Shown here: in pieces, positions 1-10,428 of the stretch
Layout: the number at the start of each line of letters is the position of its first letter
Numbering within the stretch: the stretch's first letter is position 1
Assembly: GCA_001579985.1 (NCBI GenBank)
Contig: LRSR01014161.1
Span: forward strand, 1 to 29,379
DNA: 29,379 bases
DNA from: Hypsibius dujardini
Taxonomy: Eukaryota; Tardigrada; Eutardigrada; Parachela; Hypsibiidae
Reading direction: 5' to 3'
The notes under the pieces: generated by a model
What the model was told of the DNA's origin: nothing
Databases searched by the model: none
Seen by the model: only the letters and a program-made list of their open reading frames with translations
Translations under genes and position numbers: made by a program

Positions 1-708
1 GTCATGCAATACTCCCCCCTTACGTTCTATCGGAAATATTTCGGACACAATAAAAAACACCCCCCCTCTCAAACCAAAGCTCGGCGCGCCACTGCATCCG
101 CCGGGAGATCTTCTTCTATTTGATCCACGAGCGCTTTCAAATGTGGCATTGTGAATACTAGACTTATTTTGATCTAAAAAATGCATTTTAAGCGCTGTAT
201 TTGGTGTTTTGTTGCGAGTCAGCCTTGAAAACAACGCGGGAGGTTCCACCATTACGATAAATGAAAAAAACCCTTCATTCCTTAGAAGAGTCTGGGGAAA
301 CTGGTGGATATTTTTTCTGGCATAGATTCGACGAAAATAAGTTCTGGGTAATCGATTGGCCAAAGAATTTTCAAAGTTTGTTTACATTTGAGCAACTTTG
401 AGAAACGATGAGGAGCTTTGATCTGTCCAATTTTCCATAACTGATGCGGATTCACAGGGACAAAACGTCGATTTGGTGCTTCCTGGAGAAAATGGAAAAA
501 ACGTTAACAAACCCAAATTATTGCAGATCTTTTATGATAAAACGAAAGAGGAGAAATTTCTCTGTCGAATGAGTGGTGACCTACTTTCCCCCTGAAAGGA
601 GACGGAGCTGCATGTCGGTGTCCTTGATCTCAAAAATAAGTTTCCACGCGGTAATTTCATCGTTCGCTTCAGCGCTGAGCACCAGGTTTGAGCTCGTGGA
701 CTTGATTG
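1..708. other. No gene seen
   Basis: I see no supportable coding exon in this stretch. It holds short C-runs near positions 10-70 and otherwise unremarkable AT-rich sequence. The end of the candidate minus-strand gene lies at 709. Confidence 0.5.
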
Positions 709-1961
709 CTACTGCACTGAAACGTTTTTGGGAGCGTTGAACATGACCGCGGGAGCCATTGGAGGGACGGCTTGGAAGTTGTTCTGTTCGACCACAAACG
801 GGGCTGCTTGAAGGGGGCTGTTGGCCATTCGGTTGGTGCACTTGCGGTTTCGCACGCACATCAAAATGAGAAAGATAATGGGACCGAGGATGATGACGCC
901 CCCAAGGAGGATGAAGAAGATGAGAACGGTTACAAAGATGACGTCCACCATCGCGCTCACGCTCTCTCCCGGAGAGGCGTGCCAAATTAACTAATAGCCG
1001 TTTGAATTGATTTGTTTAAAGGTTATTTGTGAGACTGGCTGAAGGTATTATTGAAATGAAATATTGTGACAATACACCAAATTTTCTTAAGTTAATAATA
1101 CAACATTTAAAACACAGTACAGAGGAAACGCATGTAAAAGAGGAAATGGTACTAGAATATGCTTATTGACTCAGGCATTCGTTAATCCCCTTAGGAAACT
1201 GCTAGAAGTATCCATGGCGATAAATAGCGGGGTTGTACAAACTGGCAAGTTTGATCAGACATAAATTCTAGCAGTCACAAATTCAAATCAATACCAGCAG
1301 TTGAAATTCAACAAACAGACAAAGAGACAGACAAAGAGACAGATAGACAGACAAAGGGACAGATAAACAGACAAAAAGACAGATAGACACACAGACACAC
1401 AGACAGACACACAGACAGACACACAGACAAACAGATCGATGCAGGAAAAGACTCATACATAAACATTAATCAAACCAGCCGATCTAATAACCGATTGAGT
1501 GAAACGAGGATATGAACGAGCGTTTTCATCATGATTGGCGAACCCAGTGCCAGACACACTTTCAGGCATAGCTGTCGTTATAACCTCTGCCATGTGCATT
1601 GGGCAGTTAAAAAAATAACAAAAATATTATCAAGGCATGCAAAAATCATGAAATTCTTTGTCCTACTTGCAATGAACTACGGAGGAGGAAAAGAGGCTCT
1701 ACACTCCAAGCAAGACGAATATCAGGTACCGGACTTGAATAGCCTATACTGTGGTTATTCGCTTACCAATGCACAGCGGGGGCTGAGGTTGTTCCTTATA
1801 ATACCACCACACACCGCCCGTACCAGTGAGTGCGGGTAAGTGCGAGAGATAGCAGGTGATGTCATAAATGAACGGATGTGAGAGGAGCAGACAGGGTCCA
1901 TATTCGAGTTCAACTGTGATGTCGTGCAGTCTTTCCAACTATCCCTCAAAAACACTTCACA
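709..1961 (-). CDS. Candidate Cys-rich single-pass membrane protein (two exons seen, 5' end not found)
   Basis: Two exon-like blocks join in phase 0. The upstream block (1961 down to 1767) opens after a possible acceptor (GACAG) and closes at a good donor, TTG|GTAAGC. Its 65 codons hold five cysteines, including the segments DPVCSSHIRSF and RAVCGG..SPRCAL, which looks like an extracellular fold. The second block (990 down to 709) follows a weak acceptor (CTATTAG). It encodes a long hydrophobic span (VDVIFVTVLIFFILLGG and onward, roughly 35 residues), then basic RNRKC, then a Pro-containing tail (AVPPMAPAV) ending at TAG. The order ectodomain, membrane span, basic stop-transfer, cytosolic tail predicts a type I topology. 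I found no signal-peptide exon, and other exons could lie between the blocks. If only the second block is real, its first ATG is at 951. Family not recognised. The general plan resembles the larger membrane gene at 21.6-26.8 kb. Confidence 0.4.
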
Positions 1962-2274
1962 CTGTCACCTGCAGCCAAAAATAACTGGACGAGTGAATTA
2001 ATTAAAATAATCCTTCGGCTAAAAACATGGCACATCAAAGAGGCTACCGAATCTAAGTCAACAACGACTATTCTACCGCTCTCTTTGCACAGCGACAGTC
2101 ATCGCATCATTAGCATAGAAACATCCGGGTTGAGCTTCCTCCTTCGACACCGATCAAAATGCAAAACACGGAACAGTAAAAACATTTCGCTTATAGTTTT
2201 ACGCAATTCAGCTTTGACGAAAAACCTTTCCTAATTTTTTTTGAAATTTAACATTAGTTTCAAATGTGAAAATT
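991..2274. other. Mostly non-coding stretch with one candidate exon
   Basis: Apart from the possible exon at 1767-1961 (minus), I see only a degenerate simple repeat (about 1315-1440) and AT-rich sequence leading into the receptor gene that starts at 2275. Open frames around 1531-1839 on the plus strand are antisense to the candidate exon and have no family features. Confidence 0.4.
1315..1440. repeat. Degenerate GACA-rich simple repeat
   Basis: Successive units such as GACAAAGAGACA, GACAGATAGACA and ACACAGACAGACAC run through this interval. The array is an imperfect tetranucleotide (GACA/CACA-type) satellite with frequent substitutions. It lies between candidate exons and has no coding meaning. 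Confidence 0.85.
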
Positions 2275-4494
2275 ATGGGCCCAAGTAATGCCCCTTTAAT
2301 TCCGTCTTACATTCTGATTTTATGGCAAGCAACGGGACTCCTTCCGCAATTTGTCTCGCCCTCAAAAAACGTTCATCTGAAGCGGCTGCTTCGAGCTTGG
2401 ACCTTGCTGATTATTCTCGTCTTTTGCTACTTCTACACCATCGAATTGAATGTCTTCATCCGAACGTACCGTGTCGGCCTGAACAAACTCGAGTTCTTTA
2501 CTATGATCCTGTGTATCTATCGAGAGTTCTTCTTCGTACTGCCCATCGTAATGCTCATCTTTCTCTTCGTTAAATCCGAAGCGATACTTCGATTGGTGAA
2601 GACAGTGGATGACGTCACGCTGGGTTCTTTGGAGGGACCGCAACGGAGAACGGTTAGATGGTTCCATGTGGGGTCGTGGGTGTTTGCGGCGGTAGTGGTT
2701 GTGGGTGCCGCATACGCCAACTACGCTGGAATTGAGCTCATGCTGGCGGAGATGAAGCTTCTTTTTCCCGATGACCTTGGATGGGTCGGTGAGCAACGGG
2801 TCGTGGTTATACCAGGTACAAGAGCGAATCACAAGGGGACGATGGGGTCAATGGCATTGGCCTAAATATGGCATTGGCTTTCGTTAATGTAAATTAACAA
2901 GGGAAGAAAGACTTTATGCTGAATATGCTGAATATCTAACTCATCGGATTCGCAAAGAAATCCGATAGTCCGAAATAAAATAAAGTTTTAATTTTTATTT
3001 AAATAGTACTTGCACATAAATCGAGCCAGTTAGTTGAATCAATCTAAAGATATTGTACTGAACTCAAAAAAATGATATGAATAAAAGAGTATCGGCGACA
3101 AAGTAATTCTATAATTGTGTTGTGGTACATTTGATGGTCACAAAATCATTCCGCTTTCTGATTTATTTTGATCTTCTTTTTTTCAAATTTTTAGGCGGGC
3201 TGATGTCATACCGTTTGATGGCCATCATTTACGGCCACGCTGTGGCTTACACCGCTTACTGCTGGACCGTCCCACCGCTCTTCCTCGTCGGGATGGTTCT
3301 CGCACTCGGTTATGGCTTCGCCAATCTAGGAGCGGAATTGAAAGAAATTTCCAAGCAGAGTAATCTCAAAAACAGTTTTGTTTTCGACATATCTCGCCGA
3401 ATCTCCCGCATTCGCGATGACCATCGTCAGTTGAGGAGCGCAGTGAACCGTGTTAATAACACTGCTGCCTTCATCATCATCCTCAGCACAATTGGAGACG
3501 TGATAATGCCTGTGTCGTTGGTGTCGCAGTTTTTGACAGAAGAATCGAAAGAATTGGGCGCGATGTTCACGAACCACTGCATGAAATATGGAGTTTATTT
3601 CTTCTCGGCCTGCACAATCGTTCAAGGCATTCTTCGCATCTCAGTTTTCGTATGGATGCACGAACAGGTACATCCAACCTTGTTTTTTTTCAAAAATATT
3701 TTACCAAACACTTTAAACTTTACGTTTCGAGAGTTTTATTTTAAATTAATCTAGAATAAACATTTATTAGCGTTCTTTTCCAAATTAATAAATTGCACTG
3801 TGGAAAATCGATTGAATGTTATAGAATATCAAAACAATAATACTTCGATAACTTAAACGGTCAGAACAAATTTCGTAATTTTGAACTGAACGATATTTAT
3901 TCTAGTTACGATGTTTTCAAAGAAGCAGTACCATTATTGTATTATTGTTCGTTTTCATGTTCGTTTTTGTGTTCGTTTTCATGTAGGCAAGTTCAAGTAA
4001 AGTTCACCTCCGAAAGATCGTGCTCTCAGCTCTCGAGTCAGGAGTCAAAGATATCGCCAAGCAATTCGAAGAGGAAATGTCGGAGGACGAGGACTCGCTC
4101 TCCATTTCCGGCAATGGATTCTTCGCCATCACAAAGCACTTCGCTGCAACGGTACGAAAAAGGAACATATACATCCCAAATACGCTTAGAAACAATACGC
4201 CCAATAACAATAATAAATACTCTTGAAAGAATAATCATATAACATAACATAAAATTTCGTAGCGTTCAACATAAACGTCTCGTGTTTTATCATCTGCAGT
4301 TGTTCGGCGTGATTCTCACATATTACCTGCTGATCTACGAAACGAAGGACGAAAAGAACGATCTAGATGAATTGCAGGCCTACCAGGAGATGACTTTCGT
4401 TAAGTTGACCGCACAGATTCAAGGCCTGATTAACCATATGAACAAGTCCTCGGACCACAGTCTTCTCACAGCTCAGCTCAACATACCAGGGTAA
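2275..4494 (+). CDS. Gustatory-receptor-like 7TM chemoreceptor (gene A)
   Basis: Four exons: 2275-2815, 3195-3667, 3987-4151 and 4300-4494, giving about 457 aa. Phases agree across every junction (1, 0, 0). The first in-frame ATG is at 2275; the frame is open three codons earlier but only from GTG. The protein has multiple hydrophobic helices, for example LLIILVFCYFYTIEL, FFFVLPIVMLIFLFV, VFAAVVVVGAAYANYAG and AAFIIILSTIGDVIMPVSLV. The last exon begins LFGVILTYYLLIYE, which matches the position and form of the TY(hydrophobic)5QF signature in TM7 of the insect Gr family, with the final QF replaced. A phase-0 intron immediately before the TM7 exon is a Gr hallmark. Grs are ligand-gated cation channels in sensory-neuron membranes; the ligand cannot be read from sequence. 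The exon 1 donor is uncertain: GTGAGC at 2789 would keep the frame and remove 9 codons. An AATAAA lies at 4937, beyond a minisatellite. I see no break, so the gene looks functional. Confidence 0.8.
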
Positions 4495-4740
4495 AGATCT
4501 TGAATTTTCCTACCTCACAGCAGTTGTATGCAAAACATAATTATGGTTTTATGCGTTCTGTAACACTCTACATTTCAATACGGAGAGGAACAAAATTACG
4601 AAACATTGTATCTACAAAATAGTAATATGTTTTAGTTACTGTAGAATGCCGCACAGTTGAGGATAGCGGCGTTCGGTTAAACAGAACGCTCACTAACTTT
4701 GCCAACTTCGTCTGAGTTTGTACGCCAAATTTTACTGGCG

Positions 4741-4870
4741 GCTACGTGATGCTGCATGGAGCTGCATGGAGCTACGTGGAGCTGCATGGAGCTGCAAGGA
4801 GCTGCATGGAGCTACGTGGAGCTGCATGGAGCTACGTGGAGCTACGTGGAGCTACGTGGAGCTGCATGGC
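4741..4870. repeat. 10-bp minisatellite, 13 units of two alternating types
   Basis: Thirteen consecutive 10-bp units fill this interval. Two main unit types are mixed: GCTGCATGGA and GCTACGTGGA, with single-base variants at the first, sixth and last units. Because 10 is not a multiple of 3, all frames stay open and produce spurious peptides. It may sit in the 3' untranslated region of receptor gene A, since the first AATAAA downstream of that gene is at 4937-4942. Confidence 0.95.
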
Positions 4871-6146
4871 CGCCGTGGGACGTTGTGGAAGAAATCTTGG
4901 ATCTCCATATTGCTCCACCTTACTCCACGCAGCTCGAATAAACAAATCGGCTTGAGGAAAACACACAGAGGATGTCTGTCAAAAGTCTGTTAGCAATCTT
5001 ATTCTCCTCCCAATTCCCAGCCGAAATTACCTTGGATCATCATAGATTCCGAAAATATATAAAAAACAAATTCGGAGAGAACAATCGCAGCACTGGTCAA
5101 AGTTGAACTTCGTGCGCGGGAAGACGACTTTTCTGTCTGTTCAATTGTTTGAGCACGAGCACCTTCGCGAGCACCTTCGCGAACTTCGCGCAGCTGAAGT
5201 TTCCCAAAGCAGATTTCCGAACAAACAACAATCACGTTTTTGAAAATTCTATTCACCAGTGCTTCTATTGAAATGAAAGCCACTGAATGTGCGGAAATAA
5301 GTAAACGGTTTCGGGCCAGGAACCCAGACGGCTGAATTCAGGTCACTCTGCCGCTTCAGGACCTAATGAACTTTTCGTATTTCAATCGGTCGCTAAAATC
5401 CTTTTGCTGTTTGGTGAATGGAAGTCCAATACATTCCCTATCCCAGCACATGATGGGTGAGGACATAAATCAACGAAGGCCAACACGGCATCAAATGTTT
5501 ATCAAGTTACACACAGTGGGAGAACTCCTTCTGGTGATCGGATCATTCAACAACAAAATCCTCATTCATGCATTGAGTAATCCCAATTACATGGCACCAT
5601 TGAATAGCCCACGGCCTCCCTCAAATGTTTGATACATGCGGACAATAGATTTGTTGGGTAGAAGACCATTAAAAATCTCAAAGAAGATGGTCGTAGCAGA
5701 GTAGAAAGCACATTTACATACGCAACAGATCACTGCGTGATTCAGCTGCGGAAAGTGGCCTGCGTCCGCTTATTACTACTAGACTACAACTATACTAAAA
5801 CTGTACTAAAACTAAACTATGCTAAAACTATATTAAAACTATAAGGAAACTGTACTAAATCTGTATTAAAACTATATTAAAACTATACTGTAATATAACA
5901 TCCCCATATATAAATTGGTATAATATATACCAAAACTATAAAAGCTACAATAGTATATTGCCTGATGTCCACATCAAATTATGAAAGCCCAAAATAAATA
6001 CAATGTCGAATTTTAATTAATTAATTAATTAATTACAAATTTAATGTAAGATAAGACGGGAAAACTTTGACATTTAATTTCCGATCAAACGTAAAACTTA
6101 CGCGATTGGCTAGGTTGTATTGAAGTATGATGATGATATTAAAAAA
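4871..6146. other. Gene-poor, repeat-rich spacer
   Basis: No supportable exon. Open frames at about 4999-5283 (minus) and 5366-5632 (plus) have no domain, membrane or secretion features and no convincing splice context. About 5775-5900 is a degenerate array of an ACTAAAACTATA-like unit, and 6014-6034 is a TTAA run. Confidence 0.5.
5775..5900. repeat. Degenerate ACTAAAACTATA-type tandem repeat
   Basis: Roughly 12-bp units such as ACTATACTAAAACTGTACTAAAACTAAACT recur with substitutions and small indels through about 125 bp. Visible by eye only; unit boundaries are approximate. Confidence 0.7.
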
Positions 6147-6147
6147 T

Positions 6148-7081
6148 ATATGCTGAATACCTAACTCATCAGGTTCGCAGAAAAATCCCATGGTCTGAAA
6201 TAAAATACAATTTTGAATTACAATTAAACAGTCCCTAACACATGAAGCGAGTCATTTAATTAAATAAAATGAAATGAAAAATACTTCGCTTAATATCGCA
6301 GCATAGTAAAAATTAAAATTAAAATTAAATTAAAAGGAAATCAAAATATGATATAGACAAAAGTCCTTTGATATTCCCAAAATCATTCCGCTTTCTGATT
6401 TATTTTGATCTTACTTTCTGGCAAATTTTTAGGCGGATTGATGTCATACCGCTTAATGGCCATCATTTATGGCCACGTTGTGGCTTACACGGCCTACTGA
6501 TGGACCGTCCCACCGCTCTTCCTCGTCGGGATGGTTCTCGCACTCGTTTATACCTTCGCCAATCTAGGAGCGAAATTGAAAGAAATTTCCAAGCAGATTG
6601 ATCATAAAAACAGTTTTGTTTTCAACATATCTCGCCGGATCTCCCGCATTCGCGATAACCACCATCAGTTGTGGAGCGCAGTGAACCGTGTTAATAACAC
6701 TGCTGCCTTCATCACCATTCTCAGCACAACCGGAGACGTGATAATGCCGGTGTCGTTGGTTTCGCAGTTTTTGACGGAAGAACCGAAAGAATTGGCGCGA
6801 TGTTCACGAATACATGAAATACGGAGTGTACTTCTTCTCGGCCTGCACCAATCGTTCAATTCAATTCGATTCGTTCATCAATTTTTATATGGATGCACGA
6901 ACAGGTACGTCCAGCGTGTTTTTTTCCAGCGTGTGTCCAGAAAAAGTCATAGACATGCCGATCTCCAAAGAAGCAGTACCATTATGGTTTTATTGTTGGT
7001 TTTTATGTAGGCAATCTCAAGTAGAGTTTATTTCCGTAAGATCGTGCTCTCAGCTCGCGAGTCAGGAATCAGAAGTCAAAA
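6148..7081 (+). pseudogene. Unprocessed pseudogene copy of receptor gene A (intron 1 to exon 3)
   Basis: This interval repeats gene A from inside intron 1 (parent about 2927) through exon 2 and intron 2 into the start of exon 3 (parent about 4050). Intron sequence such as TGCTGAATA.CTAACTCATC and the acceptor before GCGG.TTGATGTCATACCG are kept, so it arose by DNA duplication, not retrotransposition. It is broken in several ways. TAC-TGC-TGG has become TAC-TGA-TGG (stop at 6498-6500). Small deletions near 6795-6825 shift the frame in the GAATTGG..GCGATGTTCACGAA region. An insertion near 6850-6875 alters the next helix. Intron 2 has shrunk from about 319 to about 106 bp. Exon 1 and the TM7 exon are absent, and similarity stops at about 7081. 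It cannot encode a receptor. Confidence 0.9.
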
Positions 7082-7572
7082 TGTGGAAATGTGTTAAGTA
7101 TCAACAAAGAACACTGGTGTAGGACTTCCTACATGCTGGGATGTGTTCAACCAAAAGTCAAGGATACGCGATATCAACGAGAGGAAATAATCCTAGACAT
7201 TGAGAGTATTATTGATCAAGAATGAGTAAAGTTTATGATGCCACAGTCCCACGTCCTCTGCCGTATTTATTTGGCTTTTAATGCCGACCCAAGAAAGAAG
7301 GAGGAAGAAAACTTGGGAAGAAATCGATAAAGGGCGTTTCTTAACGGCTTTAAATAAAGGCTTTACACTCCTTCAGCCTTTTCTAATAACTAATGATGAA
7401 AAATATAAATGAAAAATATAAATAAATGGAAATATAAATGAAAGTTACCCAACAAACCAAGTAGACAAGACGGAACGGCTTATGCTAAAGAACCTTACAC
7501 TCGCTGTCCATTCCGGCAATAAATTATTGTTATTTATTCTTTATTCTTTAGTTTATTTATTTTATTAATATT
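7082..7572. other. Spacer, no gene seen
   Basis: AT-rich spacer between the receptor pseudogene and the 3' end of the RRM-like gene. Its right edge, about 7531-7565, holds several TTTATT copies that read AATAAA on the minus strand. Confidence 0.5.
7552..7561 (-). terminator. Poly(A) signals of the RRM-like gene
   Basis: TTTATT occurs twice on the plus strand here (AATAAA on the minus strand), 12-21 bp past the TAA-type end of the gene at 7573. Further copies lie a little downstream. Confidence 0.55.
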
Positions 7573-10428
7573 TTAAAATCCTTTGAAGAGCTGATATCTC
7601 AACCCTTCTATCTTCTTGTTTTTTGCTGCTTCTTGTTGCTTCTTGTTATAAGTGTCCACCGCCACGATAACGTCCTTCGCGTCCGTGCTCGAAAAGTGCA
7701 GCAAGGCTGTGCAACGGAATTGTCCGTTGTGAGTCAACATTTCGACGGTAAAGTTGATACGTCCGAGCGACTTTAAATCGCCTCGCGCTCTCTCTTTAAT
7801 GTACTCTTTGCTATATTTCGGATCCAGCCCGCGGATGAGGATAGTCCTGCAAACGAACACGTAGAACCATAATTAATACTGCTTCTTTCTCCCCAGCACA
7901 TCTGGTAATGTAATGCCTTACGTACCCAGGCACTTCAGGGAGCTGATCCTCGATATCTTGCAGTACTTGGGGACGTATCCAGACCGGAGCATCCTATAAA
8001 TATTTTATTGATCTCGAATTATATTTCTGGCTGCGGTGTGCTAATTAAACCTATATTTTACAAAAAGGAAAAGCCATTGCGTAGGCAATTAGAACAACTC
8101 TCTTATTATTTCAAGGAATCTAATAAATGATGTGCTGGAATGTCAGTAAGATATAGTTTTCACGCAAATCCCCCTGCAGTTTATTTAAATACCATTGTAT
8201 TTATTTGTATTTTGATTTGAATTTTAGCATTTGAAAGGAAACAAGTACTTTTTTTGTTTAAAATCAAATGATATAAAATTTGGTATTAAAAATATATTTC
8301 AAATTTGTTTAACTCTCTGGGGACTGGGTGTTTTGACCCCCCCCCCTTGAGGACGAGGTTGATCCTTTTCAGGATCACTTGGGACCGACCACTTCTGGTC
8401 AGTACTGTCAGAATTTTATTTTGAAATCAGATGAATTTTATCATAGTTAGATCAAACGGCTTTGGATCACGCAAATCGGATTAAAATTCGAACTGTAAGG
8501 CCAATGTTACCGCAAAAGTGATCCTAAGTAAACAAAATCCGTCCCCAGAGAGTTAACAGGATGCTGGTTGAAGCATGGGTTGAGATAAATCGCTACAATA
8601 TTTACTTGAAGCTGCAACATCTTTCAAATTAAACTTTTTATTAATAATTATAATCTTTATTTTAGCAAAAAAAACTTCTGAAGCTTCCGAAGTGTGGATT
8701 CAAAATAAATTTCTAAACTGGCACTAACCGTCCACACGTTTCCAACTTTGAATTCAATGCCGCGCAGCGTGTGGTACATCCCCTTGCAGAATTCCATGGC
8801 CTTGGCAGCGTCTTTGAAGCCCATGGAGATGTCGCACGTTGTCACCTTCTTCTTCTTGATCCAGTTGAAGTTAATCTTTAAGTATTCCAAATGGTGCACA
8901 CCGACCTGGTCCACACCAACGTAGACGATGAAGTCTCTCATGGTGAAATCCAGTGAGATATCGTTAATGAAGGTTTTATTCTCTTCCTTTCGATCCCTGT
9001 GTGGATGTAACCCGAATGTGAAATGGATAACACGCTACATAAAACACCAGAGGCAACTTACTTGTGAGTGAACTCTTTTCCTTTGTCCACGAAAGTGACC
9101 GATTTGTTGTTCTCTACTCGGGGAACGAACTCTATCGGGGCCTACAGACACGCATCACATTGACAGGTCATAAGATTGCATGACTCAAATTAATTTAAGG
9201 TTACTGAAGTAAAATCATACATTTGAAAATTACGTTAACGTTTTGTATATCATGAGAGGAATTGAATATAAAATCTTTTTGTTCTAATATTTTAAAACAA
9301 CCATTACTCACATTAAATTAATTTTTAAATAAAAAAGTAACTAAAAACAATTGCGATAAAACAAAATTCAATTTACAATAAAAATAAATTTTCAAAATTA
9401 TAATAGCCTTTTCCGATTACGAACTCCTTAAACGGGCACTTCACAACACTCACCTTGTAAATAGTGTTGATAATTTCCATTTCACCTATTCCACGGGTGG
9501 CCTTGATGATTATTCTTTTCTCGGCATCTTTCTCACTGCAGCTTTTCAGCAAGAACGCTTGCCCAGTGAGATCCTGCTTCTCCCAATCCTGATCCAGTTT
9601 AATCAGCAGCTTGAAGTTACGTGTTGGGCCGATAGATTTCTCTACATTATCTTTAATCTCCTTGAAAGGAAGACCGATGAGAGCGTGTGGGGCTTTCAGG
9701 AAACGATGAAGCGGGTCAACCTGTGAGCATAAATATACAAAAACACATTATTGAGGATAGAATTGGAACAGTGCCCTACATTTTCGGCAATCAATTCCAT
9801 GTGGCAAAACTAAACTTTAAGCATAAACTATAAATAAATAAAGTTCGTAAAAAAATTTACCTGGCTTCATTTTTGGCTGACTAAAACAAACTCAACAAAA
9901 GATATTTTTACTAGTACCTAGTACTAAAATTCAGGTGAACAACCTAGCAAAAAAACAGTAATTAATAAATTACTTGACCGAAAATTGACCACAATGTTCG
10001 TAAAGAAAGCAAACTGAACTAAAAACCTGTAGTATTATACTAAAACCTGCAGTGAAAAAAATATTAAAATACACTTAAAATTAGAGAGCTACTTTTGTCG
10101 AATTCTACAATCAATCAATCAATCACTTTGCATGATACAGGAAATCGTTCGATTTTTGTCGGTTTGTCCGTATTTCTGTCATTTTTAACAAAATCCCATC
10201 CCTTTCGCATTTTTTAAATCGACCCATTTCCTACAGGACGAAACAAAAATAGCGACAAATGAGGGGAAACACGGGGACCATTATCATCCCGATTAACACA
10301 ACTTGAAACGTAAAATAGAACTCGTAGAGTTTACATAAAATTAAATAAAATTAAAAATATTTTCTTAAATGCCGAAGATTTATCTTCTCGACATGACTTA
10401 CAGTAGGACCGCCGTGATGTTGATCCAT
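7573..10428 (-). CDS. Protein with three RRM-like domains, complete six-exon gene
   Basis: Exons on the minus strand: 10428-10402, 9720-9454, 9141-9062, 8996-8729, 7993-7926 and 7846-7573. Junction phases (0, 0, 2, 0, 2) all match and donors are mostly GTAAGT/GTGAGT, with GTTAGT at exon 4. The product is 327 aa, starting MDQHHGGPT. Three stretches each read as beta-alpha-beta-beta-alpha-beta. Residues about 21-100 start HALIGLPFKEI and contain LTGQAFLLKS. Residues 147-215 start FIVYVGV. Residues 238-327 start TILIRGLDPKYSKEYIKE and contain GQFRCTALLHFSS, a passable RNP2 and RNP1 pair. RRMs bind single-stranded RNA or act as protein-docking folds; the aromatic RNP residues are mostly missing here, as in quasi-RRMs. 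There is no signal peptide or membrane span, so it is cytosolic or nuclear. No ortholog recognised. The coding structure is well supported; the RRM assignment is weaker than the gene itself. Confidence 0.85.
8313..8552. mobile_element. 240-bp TTAA-flanked MITE (piggyBac-like ends) in an intron
   Basis: The element has inverted ends CTCTCTGGGGAC and GTCCCCAGAGAG. Each is directly flanked by TTAA (8309-8312 and 8553-8556), the target-site duplication typical of piggyBac-type transposition. The ends stay loosely complementary for about 25 bp (CTGGGTGTTTTG against CAAAATCCGTCC). The interior carries a C-run and no open frame of note. It lies in intron 4 of the RRM-like gene and is non-autonomous. 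Confidence 0.85.

Noticed and set aside
581-985. 134-codon minus-strand frame beginning MARLSGRERERDGG
   Set aside because: Different frame over the same DNA as the hydrophobic TM exon, which has the more protein-like composition.
4718-4993. Overlapping open frames in three phases (ELHGAAWS-type repeats)
   Set aside because: All follow from the 10-bp minisatellite, which keeps every frame open.
5366-5632. 88-codon plus-strand frame starting MNFSYFNRSLKSF
   Set aside because: No domain, secretion or membrane feature and no splice context; length is unremarkable for this AT-rich spacer.
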